Source: Caulobacterales bacterium (GTDB lineage Bacteria > Pseudomonadota > Alphaproteobacteria > Caulobacterales > Caulobacteraceae). From it: DNA of 57,281 bases. The stretch spans positions 1 to 57,281 of the forward strand of contig CANJID010000017.1 in assembly GCA_947474395.1 (NCBI GenBank), written 5' to 3'. Every line of letters begins with the position of its first letter. Position 1 is the stretch's first letter. The position numbers and the translations under genes are program-made. The notes under the pieces are model-generated. The model had not been told where the DNA came from. It worked only from the letters and a program-made list of their open reading frames with translations, and searched no databases. Positions 26,280 through 36,404 of the stretch are shown piece by piece.

Positions 26280-26876
26280 TCAAAACAGCGCCGCCTTCAG
26301 CTTCTCGAAGGCCCGCGCCCGGTGGCTGATGCCGTCTTTCACAGCCGCTTCCAGTTCGCCGAAGGTCTTGTCGAAGCCCTCGGGGATGAAGATCGGGTCG
26401 TAGCCGAAGCCCAGTCCGCCCCGCGGGGGGAAGGTCAGGGTCCCGTCCACGCGCCCTTCCACCGCGACGACCGGCCCCTGGGGCCAGGCGACCGCCAAGG
26501 CGGAGGTGAACCAGGCGCGCCGATCGGCCGATCCACGTTGATCAAGCTCCCGCTCCACCCGCGCCATGGCCGAATCGAAGTCCTTGGCGTCCCCTCCCCA
26601 GCGGGCGGAGAGCACGCCGGGGTCGCCGTCCAGGCCCGCTACCGACAGGCCGGAGTCGTCGGCGATGGCGATCAGCCCCGAGAGATCGGCGGCGTGGCGG
26701 GCCTTCAGCACGGCGTTGCCGACGAAGGTGGCCTCGGTCTCCTCCGGCTCGGGCAGGCCCAGGGCGCCGGCGGCCACGAGGTCGAAGCGGCCGTCCAGCA
26801 GGGCGGAAATCTCCCGCGCCTTGCCGGGATTGTGGGTCGCCGCCACCAGGCGCGCGCCGGTTTCCAGTTTCAGCAC
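26280..26876 (-). CDS. rdgB: XTP/dITP diphosphatase (RdgB/HAM1)
   Basis: A 198-residue nucleotide-pool sanitising enzyme that hydrolyses dITP, ITP and XTP to monophosphates. Signatures: LVAATHNPGKAREI at the N-terminus (THNxxK), FVGNAVLKA, IADDSGLSV with the catalytic acids, GGLGFGYDPIFIP and the terminal SHRARAFEKL. Length is canonical. It precedes hemW on the same strand, a pairing common in proteobacteria; the usual rph neighbour is absent. Confidence 0.97.
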   Translation of the reverse strand: MLKLETGARLVAATHNPGKAREISALLDGRFDLVAAGALGLPEPEETEATFVGNAVLKARHAADLSGLIAIADDSGLSVAGLDGDPGVLSARWGGDAKDFDSAMARVERELDQRGSADRRAWFTSALAVAWPQGPVVAVEGRVDGTLTFPPRGGLGFGYDPIFIPEGFDKTFGELEAAVKDGISHRARAFEKLKAALF

Positions 26877-26880
26877 GGGC

Positions 26881-27621
26881 TCAGGCTCCGCAAGCCGGGC
26901 AGGCGGGGTCCTTCGAGAGGCGCACGGTGCGGGTCTCGGCGGAGAGGGCGTCGTAGATGAACAGGCGCCCCGCGAGGGGATCGCCGGCGCCGGTGATGAG
27001 CTTGATCGCCTCCAGGGCCATCATCGAACCGATCACCCCCGCCAGGGCCCCGACCACGCCCACAGCCGAGCAGGTCTCGGCGTCCGGCGGCGCTTCCGGC
27101 ACCAGGCAGCGGTAGCAGGCCTGGCCCGGGGGATAGACCCCGACCTGACCGGTCCAGCGGCCGATGGCGCCGGAGACCAGGGTCTTGCCCTCGGCCACGC
27201 AGGCGTCAGAGACGGCGAAGCGGACGTCGAAATTGTCGGTGCCGTCGAGCACCAGGTCGTAGCCGGAGACCACCTCGCGGGCGTTGTCGGCGGTCACCGC
27301 CACTGCGTGCGCCTCGATCTGGACGTGGGGATTGAGGTCGGCCAGGCGGTTGGAGGCCACATCGACCTTGAGGCGGCCGATGTCCTCGGTGGCGTAGAGC
27401 ACCTGCCGCTGCAGGTTGGACATGCCGACCGTGTCGTCGTCCGCGAGGCCCAGCACTCCGACCCCGGCGGCGGCGAGATAGAGGGCGGCGGGGGCCCCGA
27501 GCCCGCCCGCCCCGACGATCAGTACGCGGGAGGCCTTCAGCGCCTGCTGGCCCGGGCCGCCGATCTCGCGCAGCACCAGGTGGCGGGCGTAGCGTTCGAC
27601 CTCTTCGGGGCTGAAGCTCAT
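26881..27621 (-). CDS. moeB: ThiF/MoeB-family sulfur-carrier adenylyltransferase
   Basis: A 246-residue E1-like enzyme that adenylates the C-terminal Gly of a sulfur carrier (MoaD or ThiS). The ATP-binding VLIVGAGGLGAPAALYLAAAG is at about residue 32, DDDTVGMSNLQRQVLY the Arg-finger region, GTDNFDVRF the catalytic Asp segment. One CxxC zinc pair is near CYRC and the second is the C-terminal CPAC. MoeB and ThiF cannot be separated with confidence from this sequence alone; no moa or thi genes are nearby. ATG overlaps the stop of the DUF2244 gene downstream. Confidence 0.88.
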   Translation of the reverse strand: MSFSPEEVERYARHLVLREIGGPGQQALKASRVLIVGAGGLGAPAALYLAAAGVGVLGLADDDTVGMSNLQRQVLYATEDIGRLKVDVASNRLADLNPHVQIEAHAVAVTADNAREVVSGYDLVLDGTDNFDVRFAVSDACVAEGKTLVSGAIGRWTGQVGVYPPGQACYRCLVPEAPPDAETCSAVGVVGALAGVIGSMMALEAIKLITGAGDPLAGRLFIYDALSAETRTVRLSKDPACPACGA

Positions 27622-28106
27622 GCGGGGCTCCCATGGCGCTCGGCGCGGGCCGCGCCTATGGCCCGCTCCAGGGCGACGGCGAAGGCGCCCCGCTCCTTGG
27701 GGCTCAGTCCTCCGGCGACGGTGAGGGATCGGCCGGACTGGCTGAGGCGGACCCGTAGCTCGTGCTCGCCCGCGTTCTCCACCGCCACGCGGGTGAAGGC
27801 GGTCGGGGAGGCCCAGACGGTGCGGGGGCCGAGGCCCTGCTCGCGGATCACCCTCACCTGGTCGGCGGTGACCTGCACCCGCTCGGCGTTGCGGGCGCGG
27901 CGGTTGGAGACGTGGAAGGCCAGGAACAGACCGACGACATCGAGGCCGAGGAAGATCGGCACCGGAAAGGCTCCGATCACCAGCATCAGGACCCCCAGCA
28001 CCAGGTTGTAGAAGACCATCAGCCCGAGCACGATCGCCAGGCCCCGCTTGGACAGCGAGCGGTTCGGCGTGATCACCGCGTCCATGTAGAGAAGGGGGCC
28101 GGCCAT
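27618..28106 (-). CDS. DUF2244-family integral membrane protein
   Basis: A 162-residue protein of unknown function with two membrane spans (LAIVLGLMVFYNLVLGVLML and VPIFLGLDVVGLFLAFHV, about residues 22-70) and a cytoplasmic C-terminal domain. DAVITPNRSLSKRG at the N-terminus and the NRRARNAERV stretch after the second span fit the DUF2244 family of alphaproteobacteria. Its stop overlaps the start of moeB (ATGA) and it is divergent from nth across 45 bases, an arrangement I recall from other alphaproteobacteria. I chose the ATG at 28106; one at 28085 is possible. Confidence 0.82.
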   Translation of the reverse strand: MAGPLLYMDAVITPNRSLSKRGLAIVLGLMVFYNLVLGVLMLVIGAFPVPIFLGLDVVGLFLAFHVSNRRARNAERVQVTADQVRVIREQGLGPRTVWASPTAFTRVAVENAGEHELRVRLSQSGRSLTVAGGLSPKERGAFAVALERAIGAARAERHGSPA

Positions 28107-28151
28107 CGCGCCAATATGGACGCGCGCGCCGCTCTTCGCCACGGTGGCGCC

Positions 28152-28877
28152 ATGGTCGCCAAGCCGATTCCGAAACTCGCCCAGAAGAACGTCGCGAAGA
28201 AGAAGCCCGCCGCGAAGAGGGCCAAGCGCGTCTCTCCCGCTGAGCGTGAGCGGATCGTCGAGATCTTCTCCCGCTTCGAGGCGTTGGAAGGGAATCCCTC
28301 CACCGAGCTGGAATATTCCAACCCCTACACCCTGGTGACGGCGGTCGCGCTCTCGGCCCAGGCCACCGACAAGTCGGTCAACAAGGCGACCAAGGTCCTG
28401 TTCGCGGAGGCCGACACCCCGGCTGGGATGCTGGCGCTGGGCGAGGCGCGCCTTACCGACCTGATCAAGACCATCGGCCTCTACCGGACCAAGGCGAAGA
28501 ACGTCATGGCCACGGCCCGCATCCTCACCGAGCAGCACGGCGGCGAGGTCCCCCTGCGGCGCGAGGCGCTGGAATCCCTGCCGGGCGTGGGGCGCAAGAC
28601 CGCGAGCGTGGTGCTGAACGAGCTGGGGATCGAGCCGGCGATCGCGGTGGACACCCACGTGTTCCGGGTCTCGCACCGTCTCAACCTCTCCAAGGCGACG
28701 ACGCCGGACGCCGTGGAGCGCGACCTGATGGCGGTCATCCCCGACCCCTGGCGCACCCGCGCCCACCACTGGCTGATCCTGCACGGCCGCTACACCTGCA
28801 TCGCGCGCAGGCCCCGTTGCGAGGCCTGTCCCGTCGCCGATCTCTGCCCCTCCCGCGCGCTCTTCACGGGCCTTTGA
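28152..28877 (+). CDS. nth: Endonuclease III (DNA glycosylase/AP lyase)
   Basis: A 241-residue base-excision repair enzyme removing oxidised pyrimidines. The N-terminal 25 residues are Lys/Ala-rich and extend beyond E. coli Nth. The helix-hairpin-helix LPGVGRKTASVVL carries the catalytic Lys, followed by VDTHVFRVSHRL with the catalytic Asp. The C-terminal 4Fe-4S loop is C-x6-C-x2-C-x5-C (CIARRPRCEACPVADLC). ATG start; the DUF2244 gene is divergent upstream. Confidence 0.96.
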   Translation: MVAKPIPKLAQKNVAKKKPAAKRAKRVSPAERERIVEIFSRFEALEGNPSTELEYSNPYTLVTAVALSAQATDKSVNKATKVLFAEADTPAGMLALGEARLTDLIKTIGLYRTKAKNVMATARILTEQHGGEVPLRREALESLPGVGRKTASVVLNELGIEPAIAVDTHVFRVSHRLNLSKATTPDAVERDLMAVIPDPWRTRAHHWLILHGRYTCIARRPRCEACPVADLCPSRALFTGL

Positions 28878-28938
28878 CCTACCTCATTTATCAGGCGCAA
28901 ACGCCGGTCTATGGTCCGGCCCGCTTTCCGGGTGAGGC

Positions 28939-30450
28939 ATGACGACGCCAAGCGAGATCGAGCTGAAGTTCGAGATCGAGCCGCAGGACCTCGAGCAGGT
29001 CCGGGCGCTCGCCGCGCGGCGGGGCGAGGCCGGCGGGAGCAAGCGCCTCGAGACCGTCTATTTCGACACCGAGGACCGGCGCCTGCGGGGCGCGGGCCTG
29101 GCCTTGCGGGTCCGTCACGACGGCCCGCGGCGGGTGCAGACGGTCAAGACCTACGACGGCGCCGGCCTGTTCGACCGGGGCGAGTGGGAATGCGAGATCG
29201 CCGGCGACACGCCCGACGCCGAAGCGGTGAGCCGCACCCCCGTGGGCGAGGTGCTGGAGGGCGACATGGGAGCGCTCGTGCCGCTCTTCGCCACCCGGTT
29301 CCGGCGCACCGTCCATCACCTCAAGCTCAGCCGCTCGGAGATCGAACTGGCCCTGGACGAGGGACAGGTGGACGCCGGCGAGCGCCACGCCCCGCTGATG
29401 GAGCTGGAGCTGGAGCTGAAGCGCGGCCCCGCGGGCGCCCTTTTCGCGGCGGCGCGGCGGCTGTCCAAGGCCGCGCCCATGCATCTCAGCCTCACCGGCA
29501 AGGCCGAGCGCGGCTACAATCTCGCCGACGGCAAGGCGGCGAGGGCGCAGAAGTCCGCCGCCGTGACCCTGGCCGAAGACGCCACCGTGGCGGAGGCCTT
29601 CCGCCGGATCGGCCGGGCCTGCCTGATTCAGTTCATCGAGAACGCCCGTCTCCTGCGCCACAGCCGCAGCCCCTCGGCCCTGCACCAAATGCGGGTGGGG
29701 CTGCGCCGGCTGCGGGCGGCCATATCCATGTTCAAGGCCGTGGTCGGCGGCCCGGCGGCGGAAGCCGTGAAGGCCGAGCTGAAATGGATCACCGGCGAGC
29801 TGGCCCAGGCGCGAAACCTCGACGTCTTCCTGGAGGACGCCTTCCGTCCGGCCGCCGAGGCCGACCCCGATCGGGTCGGCATGGCCGGTTTCGGCGAGGC
29901 TCTGCAGACGGCCCGGACGGCCGCCTACGACCGCGCCGTGACGGCGGCGGGCTCCCCCCGCTTCCGCGCCCTGGTGCTGGAGACGGCTGCCTGGATCGAG
30001 ACCGGACGCTGGGCCCGCACCCCGGCCGCCCGCACGCCGGCCCCGGCTTTCGCGGCCGAGACCCTAGGCGAGCTTCGGCGGCGGGTCCGCAAGGAGGGCA
30101 AGCATCTGGCCGACCTCGACGCCGAGCACCGTCACCACCTGCGGATCGGGACCAAGAAGCTGCGCTACGGCATCGAGTTCTTCGCGGGCCTGTTCCCCGG
30201 AAAGAAGGCGAAGGGGCGTCGCGAGGCGTTCGTGAAGGCCCTCGCCAGGCTGCAGGAAGAACTCGGCGGGCTCAACGACATCGCCGTCGCCCGGGCCACG
30301 GCCCTGGATGCGGTGCAGGCCTGCGGGGCGGGCCACGCCGCCTTCGCCGCCGGCCTGGTGGTCGGCGGCCACGCCGCCGAGACGCGCCGGCGCCTGCGCA
30401 AGGCGGCCAGGCTCCACGCCGAGCTGGCGGACGCCAAGCCGTTCTGGTGA
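28939..30450 (+). CDS. CYTH-CHAD domain protein (probable inorganic triphosphatase)
   Basis: A 503-residue two-domain protein. The CYTH domain (about 5-205) begins with the ExExK signature EIELKFEI and continues YFDTEDRRLRGAGLALRVR and TVKTYDG; such domains hydrolyse triphosphate using metal ions held by acidic residues. The CHAD domain (about 215-500) is helical with repeated histidines (LLRHSRSPSALHQMRVGLRR and HRHHLRIGTKKLRYGIEFF) and binds polyphosphate in known cases. E. coli YgiF has the same architecture. The last codons and stop are duplicated in tandem just downstream (30433-30471). Confidence 0.9.
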   Translation: MTTPSEIELKFEIEPQDLEQVRALAARRGEAGGSKRLETVYFDTEDRRLRGAGLALRVRHDGPRRVQTVKTYDGAGLFDRGEWECEIAGDTPDAEAVSRTPVGEVLEGDMGALVPLFATRFRRTVHHLKLSRSEIELALDEGQVDAGERHAPLMELELELKRGPAGALFAAARRLSKAAPMHLSLTGKAERGYNLADGKAARAQKSAAVTLAEDATVAEAFRRIGRACLIQFIENARLLRHSRSPSALHQMRVGLRRLRAAISMFKAVVGGPAAEAVKAELKWITGELAQARNLDVFLEDAFRPAAEADPDRVGMAGFGEALQTARTAAYDRAVTAAGSPRFRALVLETAAWIETGRWARTPAARTPAPAFAAETLGELRRRVRKEGKHLADLDAEHRHHLRIGTKKLRYGIEFFAGLFPGKKAKGRREAFVKALARLQEELGGLNDIAVARATALDAVQACGAGHAAFAAGLVVGGHAAETRRRLRKAARLHAELADAKPFW

Positions 30451-30471
30451 GGCCAAGCCCTTTCTGGTGAG
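30433..30471 (+). repeat. 20-bp tandem duplication at the CYTH-CHAD 3' end
   Basis: GCCAAGCCGTTCTGGTGAG (30433-30451), covering the last codons and TGA stop, is followed directly by GCCAAGCCCTTTCTGGTGAG (30452-30471), a copy with one extra base. It looks like a slippage or small tandem duplication. Confidence 0.8.
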
Positions 30472-30587
30472 GCGAGCGCCCGGTCTTCCCCAGAAAATTT
30501 AGCCCCTGGGCGCTTCCGCCGCGCCTCGGCGGTATCCATGAGGCGGAAATCCGCGCTATCGACCCGTCGAACGGAAGTCGACACCCC

Positions 30588-32006
<1,419 letters not shown>

Positions 32007-32051
32007 CCATTCCCTGCATCGCGGGGGCTCCCGCCGCGTTATGGCTGCGTC

Positions 32052-32972
32052 ATGACAACTCCAGCCTTCCTGGCCCTGGACTGGGGCACCACCAACCTGC
32101 GCGCCTGGGTCGTCAACGCCGACGGCTCCATCGGCGCGAACCAGGACTTCGCCTTAGGCGTCTCCAAACTGGCGCCCGGCGAGCCCGAGCGGCGGTTCCG
32201 CGAGGAGGTGCGCCCGGCCCTCGGCGCGGAGCATCTTCCAGCCGTCCTCTGCGGCATGATCGGCTCGACCCTGGGCTGGGTGGAGGTTCCCTATCTGGAC
32301 TGCCCCGTCGGCCTGCCCGAGTTGGCCGGGGCCCTGCATCGGGTGGAGGGCGCGACGCCCCCCGCGGCGATCGTCCCGGGCCTCCGCGCCCAGCGCCCGC
32401 ATGGGGCCGGGCCCGACGTGATGCGGGGGGAGGAGACGCAAGTGCTCGGCTGGGCCGCGTCCGATCCGGAAGGCGCGCGGGGCCCCCGCCTCGTCTGCCA
32501 TCCGGGCACCCACGCCAAATGGGTCCTGGTGCGGGACGGCCTCATCGAGCGGTTCGTCACCGCCATGACCGGAGAGCTGTTCGACGTCCTGTCCAAGCAC
32601 AGCGTGCTGAAATCCACGCCCGGGGCAGAGGACTGGGGCGCCTTCGATGAGGGGCTGGAGGCGGCGGGCGACGGCGGGGCCCTGGCGGCGCGCCTCTTCA
32701 CCGTTCGCTCAAAGGTGGTGGGCGGAGCCATGCCCGCCGAGGCGGCGCGGTCGTATCTGTCCGGCCTCCTGGTCGGGGCCGAGGTGGCGAGCGTCCCGGC
32801 CCTGCTGGATGCGAAGGCCGAGGGGCCGGTGGTGCTGATCGGCGATCCGGTGCTGACCGGGCTTTACGCCCGCGCCCTCGACCGGCTGGGAACGGCGGTC
32901 GAGGTCCACGACGGCGAGGCGGCGGGCCTGGCCGGACTGAAGGCCCTGTTCGGCCAAGGAGGCGTGGCGTGA
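32052..32972 (+). CDS. dgoK: 2-dehydro-3-deoxygalactonokinase
   Basis: A 306-residue DgoK kinase phosphorylating 2-keto-3-deoxygalactonate, the middle step of D-galactonate catabolism. FLALDWGTTNLRAWVVN is the ATP-binding phosphate-1 motif; VLCGMIGSTLGWVEVPYL and CHPGTHAKWVLV are typical of the family, and the C-terminal VVLIGDPVLTGLYARAL is the adenosine motif. Its stop overlaps the GTG of the aldolase gene. The dehydratase (dgoD), transporter and regulator usual in dgo operons are absent here. Confidence 0.92.
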   Translation: MTTPAFLALDWGTTNLRAWVVNADGSIGANQDFALGVSKLAPGEPERRFREEVRPALGAEHLPAVLCGMIGSTLGWVEVPYLDCPVGLPELAGALHRVEGATPPAAIVPGLRAQRPHGAGPDVMRGEETQVLGWAASDPEGARGPRLVCHPGTHAKWVLVRDGLIERFVTAMTGELFDVLSKHSVLKSTPGAEDWGAFDEGLEAAGDGGALAARLFTVRSKVVGGAMPAEAARSYLSGLLVGAEVASVPALLDAKAEGPVVLIGDPVLTGLYARALDRLGTAVEVHDGEAAGLAGLKALFGQGGVA

Positions 32973-33601
32973 TCACCTTGCAGCAGGCTTTCGCAGCGGC
33001 GCCGATCGTGGCCATCATCCGCGGCGTCCGGCCGGACGAAGTGATCGCCGTGGCCGAGGCTTTGTACGAGGGGGGCGTGCGCGTCGTGGAAGTACCGATG
33101 AATTCGCCGCAGCCCCTGGAGAGCATCCGCCGGCTCTCGGCGATGGCGGGCCGGATGGTCTGGGGCGCCGGGACGGTCCTCGACGAGGAGACGGCGGACG
33201 CCGTGGCCGACGCCGGCGGGCAGCTGGTCGTCTCCCCCAACACCGATCCCCGGGTGATCCGCCGCGCCCTGGAGCGGGGGCTGGTCCCCATGCCTGGTTT
33301 CGGCTCGGCCAGCGAGGCTTTCACGGCCATCGCGGCGGGCGCGCGCTACCTCAAGCTCTTCCCCGCCTCCACCTACGGCCCGGAGCATGTGAAGGCCCTG
33401 AAGGCGGTCCTGCCCCCCGACGTGGTGGTGCAGCCGGTCGGCGGGGTCGGTCCCGGCAGCATGGCCGAGTGGTGGGTCGCAGGCGCCCGCGGCTTCGGCC
33501 TGGGCTCCGATCTCTACAAGCCTGGGCGCGCCCCGGCGGAGGTGCGCGACAGGGCCCGCGCGGCGGTGGAGGCCGTCCACCCCCTGATGGCCGCGGGCTG
33601 A
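32969..33601 (+). CDS. dgoA: 2-dehydro-3-deoxy-6-phosphogalactonate aldolase
   Basis: A 210-residue class I aldolase of the KDPG/KDPGal family, cleaving the DgoK product to pyruvate and glyceraldehyde-3-phosphate. The Schiff-base lysine lies in ARYLKLFPAST; VPMNSPQPLESI and GAGTVLDEE are family features, with the Glu of VVEVPMN-like region near residue 40. The choice of KDPGal over KDPG aldolase (Eda) rests on the preceding dgoK gene. GTG start overlapping the dgoK stop means translational coupling. Confidence 0.9.
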   Translation: MITLQQAFAAAPIVAIIRGVRPDEVIAVAEALYEGGVRVVEVPMNSPQPLESIRRLSAMAGRMVWGAGTVLDEETADAVADAGGQLVVSPNTDPRVIRRALERGLVPMPGFGSASEAFTAIAAGARYLKLFPASTYGPEHVKALKAVLPPDVVVQPVGGVGPGSMAEWWVAGARGFGLGSDLYKPGRAPAEVRDRARAAVEAVHPLMAAG

Positions 33602-33608
33602 CCTGGCA

Positions 33609-34544
33609 ATGATGACCGCCTATCCCGAGCACCCCGGTGAAGCCGCCAAGCCGCCGGTCTGGATCGACCTCGTCGACCCCACCGAGGCCGAGAAGGAAAT
33701 GGTGGAGAACAGCTCGGGGCTCTACATCCCGACCCTGCAGGATCTCAGCGAGATCGAGACCTCCAGCCGCGCCTATGTGGAGCGGGGCGCGCTCTACCTG
33801 TCGACGCCGCTGGTGGCCCACGCGCGCGGCGGGCACCCTACCCTGACCCCGGTTGGGTTGGTGCTGACCCCGGGCCTCCTGGTCACGGTGCGCTTTTCCG
33901 AGCTCAGCGTGTTCGACAAGGAGGCCGCCCGCGTCACCCCCGACCTGACGGCGGTGGAGGTCTTCACCCGCCTGTTCGAGGCCATTGTCGACCGTGACGC
34001 GGACCTGCTGGAGCTGGCGGGGGCGGAGCTGGACCGGATCGCGGGGCGGATATTCACCACCACCAAGCGCAAAAGCGGCGGCAAGGACGACAACACCCTG
34101 CGCAGGATCCTGGCCGACGTCGGCGGCTCGGCCGGGCGGTTGTCGATGATCCGCGACAGTCTCCTGGGCGCGGGCCGGGTCCTGCCCCTGGTGTGCGAGC
34201 GGGCGGCGGACTGGCTCTCCCCCGATATCGCCACCCGCCTGACGGTGGTGCGCCAGGACATCGTCAGCCTGGACGACTACGAGACCCACCTCGCCAACAA
34301 GACCCAGTTCCTGCTCGACGCCGTGCTGGGGCTTATCAACGTTGAGCAGAACGACATCTTCAAGCTGCTGACGGTGGTGTCGGTGGTGGGCATACCCCCC
34401 ACCCTGGTCGCCAGCATCTACGGCATGAACTTCCACCTGATGCCCGAGCTGGCGTGGCGCTGGGGCTATCCCTTCGGCCTGGCGATGATCGTCATCTCCA
34501 CCCTGATCCCGCTCGCCTGGTTCAAGTGGAAGGGCTGGTTCTGA
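33609..34544 (+). CDS. corA: CorA-family magnesium/divalent cation transporter
   Basis: A 311-residue CorA-type channel: large cytoplasmic N-terminal domain and two C-terminal membrane helices, the first preceded by the family signature YGMN (residues about 273-276), the second FGLAMIVISTLIPLAWF ending in basic residues. It would admit Mg2+ or related cations down the membrane potential. Starts 7 bases after dgoA on the same strand, so may be co-transcribed, though the functions are unrelated. It could instead be closer to ZntB. Confidence 0.9.
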   Translation: MMTAYPEHPGEAAKPPVWIDLVDPTEAEKEMVENSSGLYIPTLQDLSEIETSSRAYVERGALYLSTPLVAHARGGHPTLTPVGLVLTPGLLVTVRFSELSVFDKEAARVTPDLTAVEVFTRLFEAIVDRDADLLELAGAELDRIAGRIFTTTKRKSGGKDDNTLRRILADVGGSAGRLSMIRDSLLGAGRVLPLVCERAADWLSPDIATRLTVVRQDIVSLDDYETHLANKTQFLLDAVLGLINVEQNDIFKLLTVVSVVGIPPTLVASIYGMNFHLMPELAWRWGYPFGLAMIVISTLIPLAWFKWKGWF

Positions 34545-34656
34545 GCGGATCGCCCAAGGAACGACCTGTCAGGAATCCTAACCGGCCGGCCAGAGGTTTG
34601 CATTTCCGCTCGCGGGGCGTCCGGGCTATGGGACTTGGCCACACGAGAGGCCTGTA

Positions 34657-36363
34657 ATGCGTAGGATTCTGATCGGTCTCGCCCTCGCCGGGGCGCTCGT
34701 CGCCCCTACCGCCGACGCCGGCAGCCGCGCTGCGCCGGGCCCGGAGGTTTCCGCCGTCGCCCCCCGCGCCATGGTCGCCGCCGCCAATCCGCTGGCGGTC
34801 GAGGCCGGGGTCAAGGTGCTGCGGGCGGGCGGCAGCGCGGTGGACGCGGCGGTTGCGGTCCAGGCGGTGCTGGGCCTGGTCGAGCCCCAGAGCTCCGGGC
34901 TCGGGGGCGGCGCCTTCATGGTCTACTACGACGCCAAGACCAGGCGCGTGACCGGCTACGACGGGCGGGAGACCGCGCCGGCGGGCGCGACCCCCGACAT
35001 GTTCCTCGGCCCCGAGGGGCGGCCCCTGCCTTTCGGGGAGGCGGTCACCAGCGGCCGCTCCACCGGCGTGCCCGGCGCCGTCGCCATGCTGGCCCTGGCC
35101 CAGAAGGAGCACGGCAAGAAGCGCTGGAATGAACTGTTCGACGACGCCCTGAAGCTGTCGCGCGACGGCTTCGTGGTCAGCCCGCGCCTCGCCAACTACG
35201 TCCAGGGCCAGGTGAAGGGGCCGGACGTGGCGACCTATTTCACCAGGCCCGACGGCCAGCGATACAAGGCCGGCGACGTCCTGAAGAACCCCGCCTACGC
35301 CGCGACTGTCGCGCGGCTGGCCAAGGAGGGGACCGACGCCCTCTACAAGGGCGAGATCGCCGCCGACATCGTCGCCCGCCTGCACCAGGAGCCCCGCCCC
35401 GGCTCCATGACCACGGCGGACCTCGCGGCCTACAAGCCCAAGGCCTCCGAGGCCCTCTGCCGGCCCTACCGCATCTATGTGGTCTGCGTGCCCGCCCCGC
35501 CGTCGGGGGGGATCGGCCTGCTCGAGCTTCTGGGCATCCTGGAGAACACCGATATCAACACCCGCGGGCCGGCCGATCCGCAGGGCTGGTTCCTGTTCGC
35601 CGAGGCGAGCCGGCTGATGTACGCCGACCGCGACTTCTACGTGGGCGACCCGGCCTTCGTGAACGTACCGATCAAGGGCCTGATCGACCCGGCCTATACC
35701 GCGAGCCGCGCCAGGCAGATCGGGACCACGGCCCTGCAGGGCGCCCCCGCTCCCGGCAAGCCCATGGGCGCGGTGGCCCTCGCCCCCGACGCGACCCGCG
35801 AGCCCGGCGGCACCTCCAGCTTCGCGGTGGCCGACGCCGACGGCAATGTGCTGGTCATCACCACCACGGTGGAGTCGACTTTCGGTTCGGGCCGCATGAC
35901 CCACGGTTTCTTCCTCAACAACCAGCTGACCGACTTTTCCTTCTCGCCCACGGTCCCGGGCGGCGGCGCCTCGGCTAACGCGGTGGCGGCGGGCAAGCGG
36001 CCGCGCTCGACCATGTCGCCCGCGGTGGTGCTGGACCGGCAGGGCCGGTTCGTGGCGGGGGTCGGCTCTCCGGGCGGCCCGGCGATCCTGGCCTATGTCG
36101 GCAAGACCCTGGTGGGCGTGCTGGACTGGAAGCTCTCCATGCCCGAGGCGATCGCCCTGCCCAACCTGATCGCTCGCGGCGAGTCCGCGACCCCCGAGAC
36201 CGGCTTCGACGACGCTGTCCTGGGCGCGCTCCGGGCCAAGGCCATGGCGGTGCGCGGCGGGGCTCCGGAAGGCTCGGGCCTGCACGGCATCGTGGCGCGG
36301 CCCGGCGGCGGCTACCTCGGCGCGGCCGATCCCCGCCGTGAGGGCATAGCCAAGGGGTTTTAA
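34657..36363 (+). CDS. ggt: Gamma-glutamyltransferase, periplasmic
   Basis: A 568-residue Ntn-hydrolase that releases the gamma-glutamyl group of glutathione and related compounds. A signal peptide precedes AMVAAANPLAVEAGVKVLRAGG and GLGGGAFMVYYDA, with the substrate-binding Arg in DGRETAPA. Autocleavage should occur before the Thr of PGGTSSFAV, giving the catalytic N-terminal Thr of the small subunit; TTVESTFGSG, FFLNNQLTDFSF and the SPAVVLD and GSPGGPAI loops follow. It is convergent with a histidine-kinase gene. Regulation is not evident. Confidence 0.95.
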   Translation: MRRILIGLALAGALVAPTADAGSRAAPGPEVSAVAPRAMVAAANPLAVEAGVKVLRAGGSAVDAAVAVQAVLGLVEPQSSGLGGGAFMVYYDAKTRRVTGYDGRETAPAGATPDMFLGPEGRPLPFGEAVTSGRSTGVPGAVAMLALAQKEHGKKRWNELFDDALKLSRDGFVVSPRLANYVQGQVKGPDVATYFTRPDGQRYKAGDVLKNPAYAATVARLAKEGTDALYKGEIAADIVARLHQEPRPGSMTTADLAAYKPKASEALCRPYRIYVVCVPAPPSGGIGLLELLGILENTDINTRGPADPQGWFLFAEASRLMYADRDFYVGDPAFVNVPIKGLIDPAYTASRARQIGTTALQGAPAPGKPMGAVALAPDATREPGGTSSFAVADADGNVLVITTTVESTFGSGRMTHGFFLNNQLTDFSFSPTVPGGGASANAVAAGKRPRSTMSPAVVLDRQGRFVAGVGSPGGPAILAYVGKTLVGVLDWKLSMPEAIALPNLIARGESATPETGFDDAVLGALRAKAMAVRGGAPEGSGLHGIVARPGGGYLGAADPRREGIAKGF

Positions 36364-36374
36364 CTCCGACAAAT

Positions 36375-36391
36375 CCGCTCGGGGTGAGCGG
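36375..36391. repeat. Remnant of a family A hairpin repeat
   Basis: CCGCTCGGGGTGAGCGG joins the outer end of the left unit to the outer end of the right unit of family A, as if nearly the whole hairpin had been deleted. It sits in the 41-base gap between the convergent ggt and kinase genes. Confidence 0.45.
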
Positions 36392-36404
36392 GAGGTGGGG
36401 TGTT

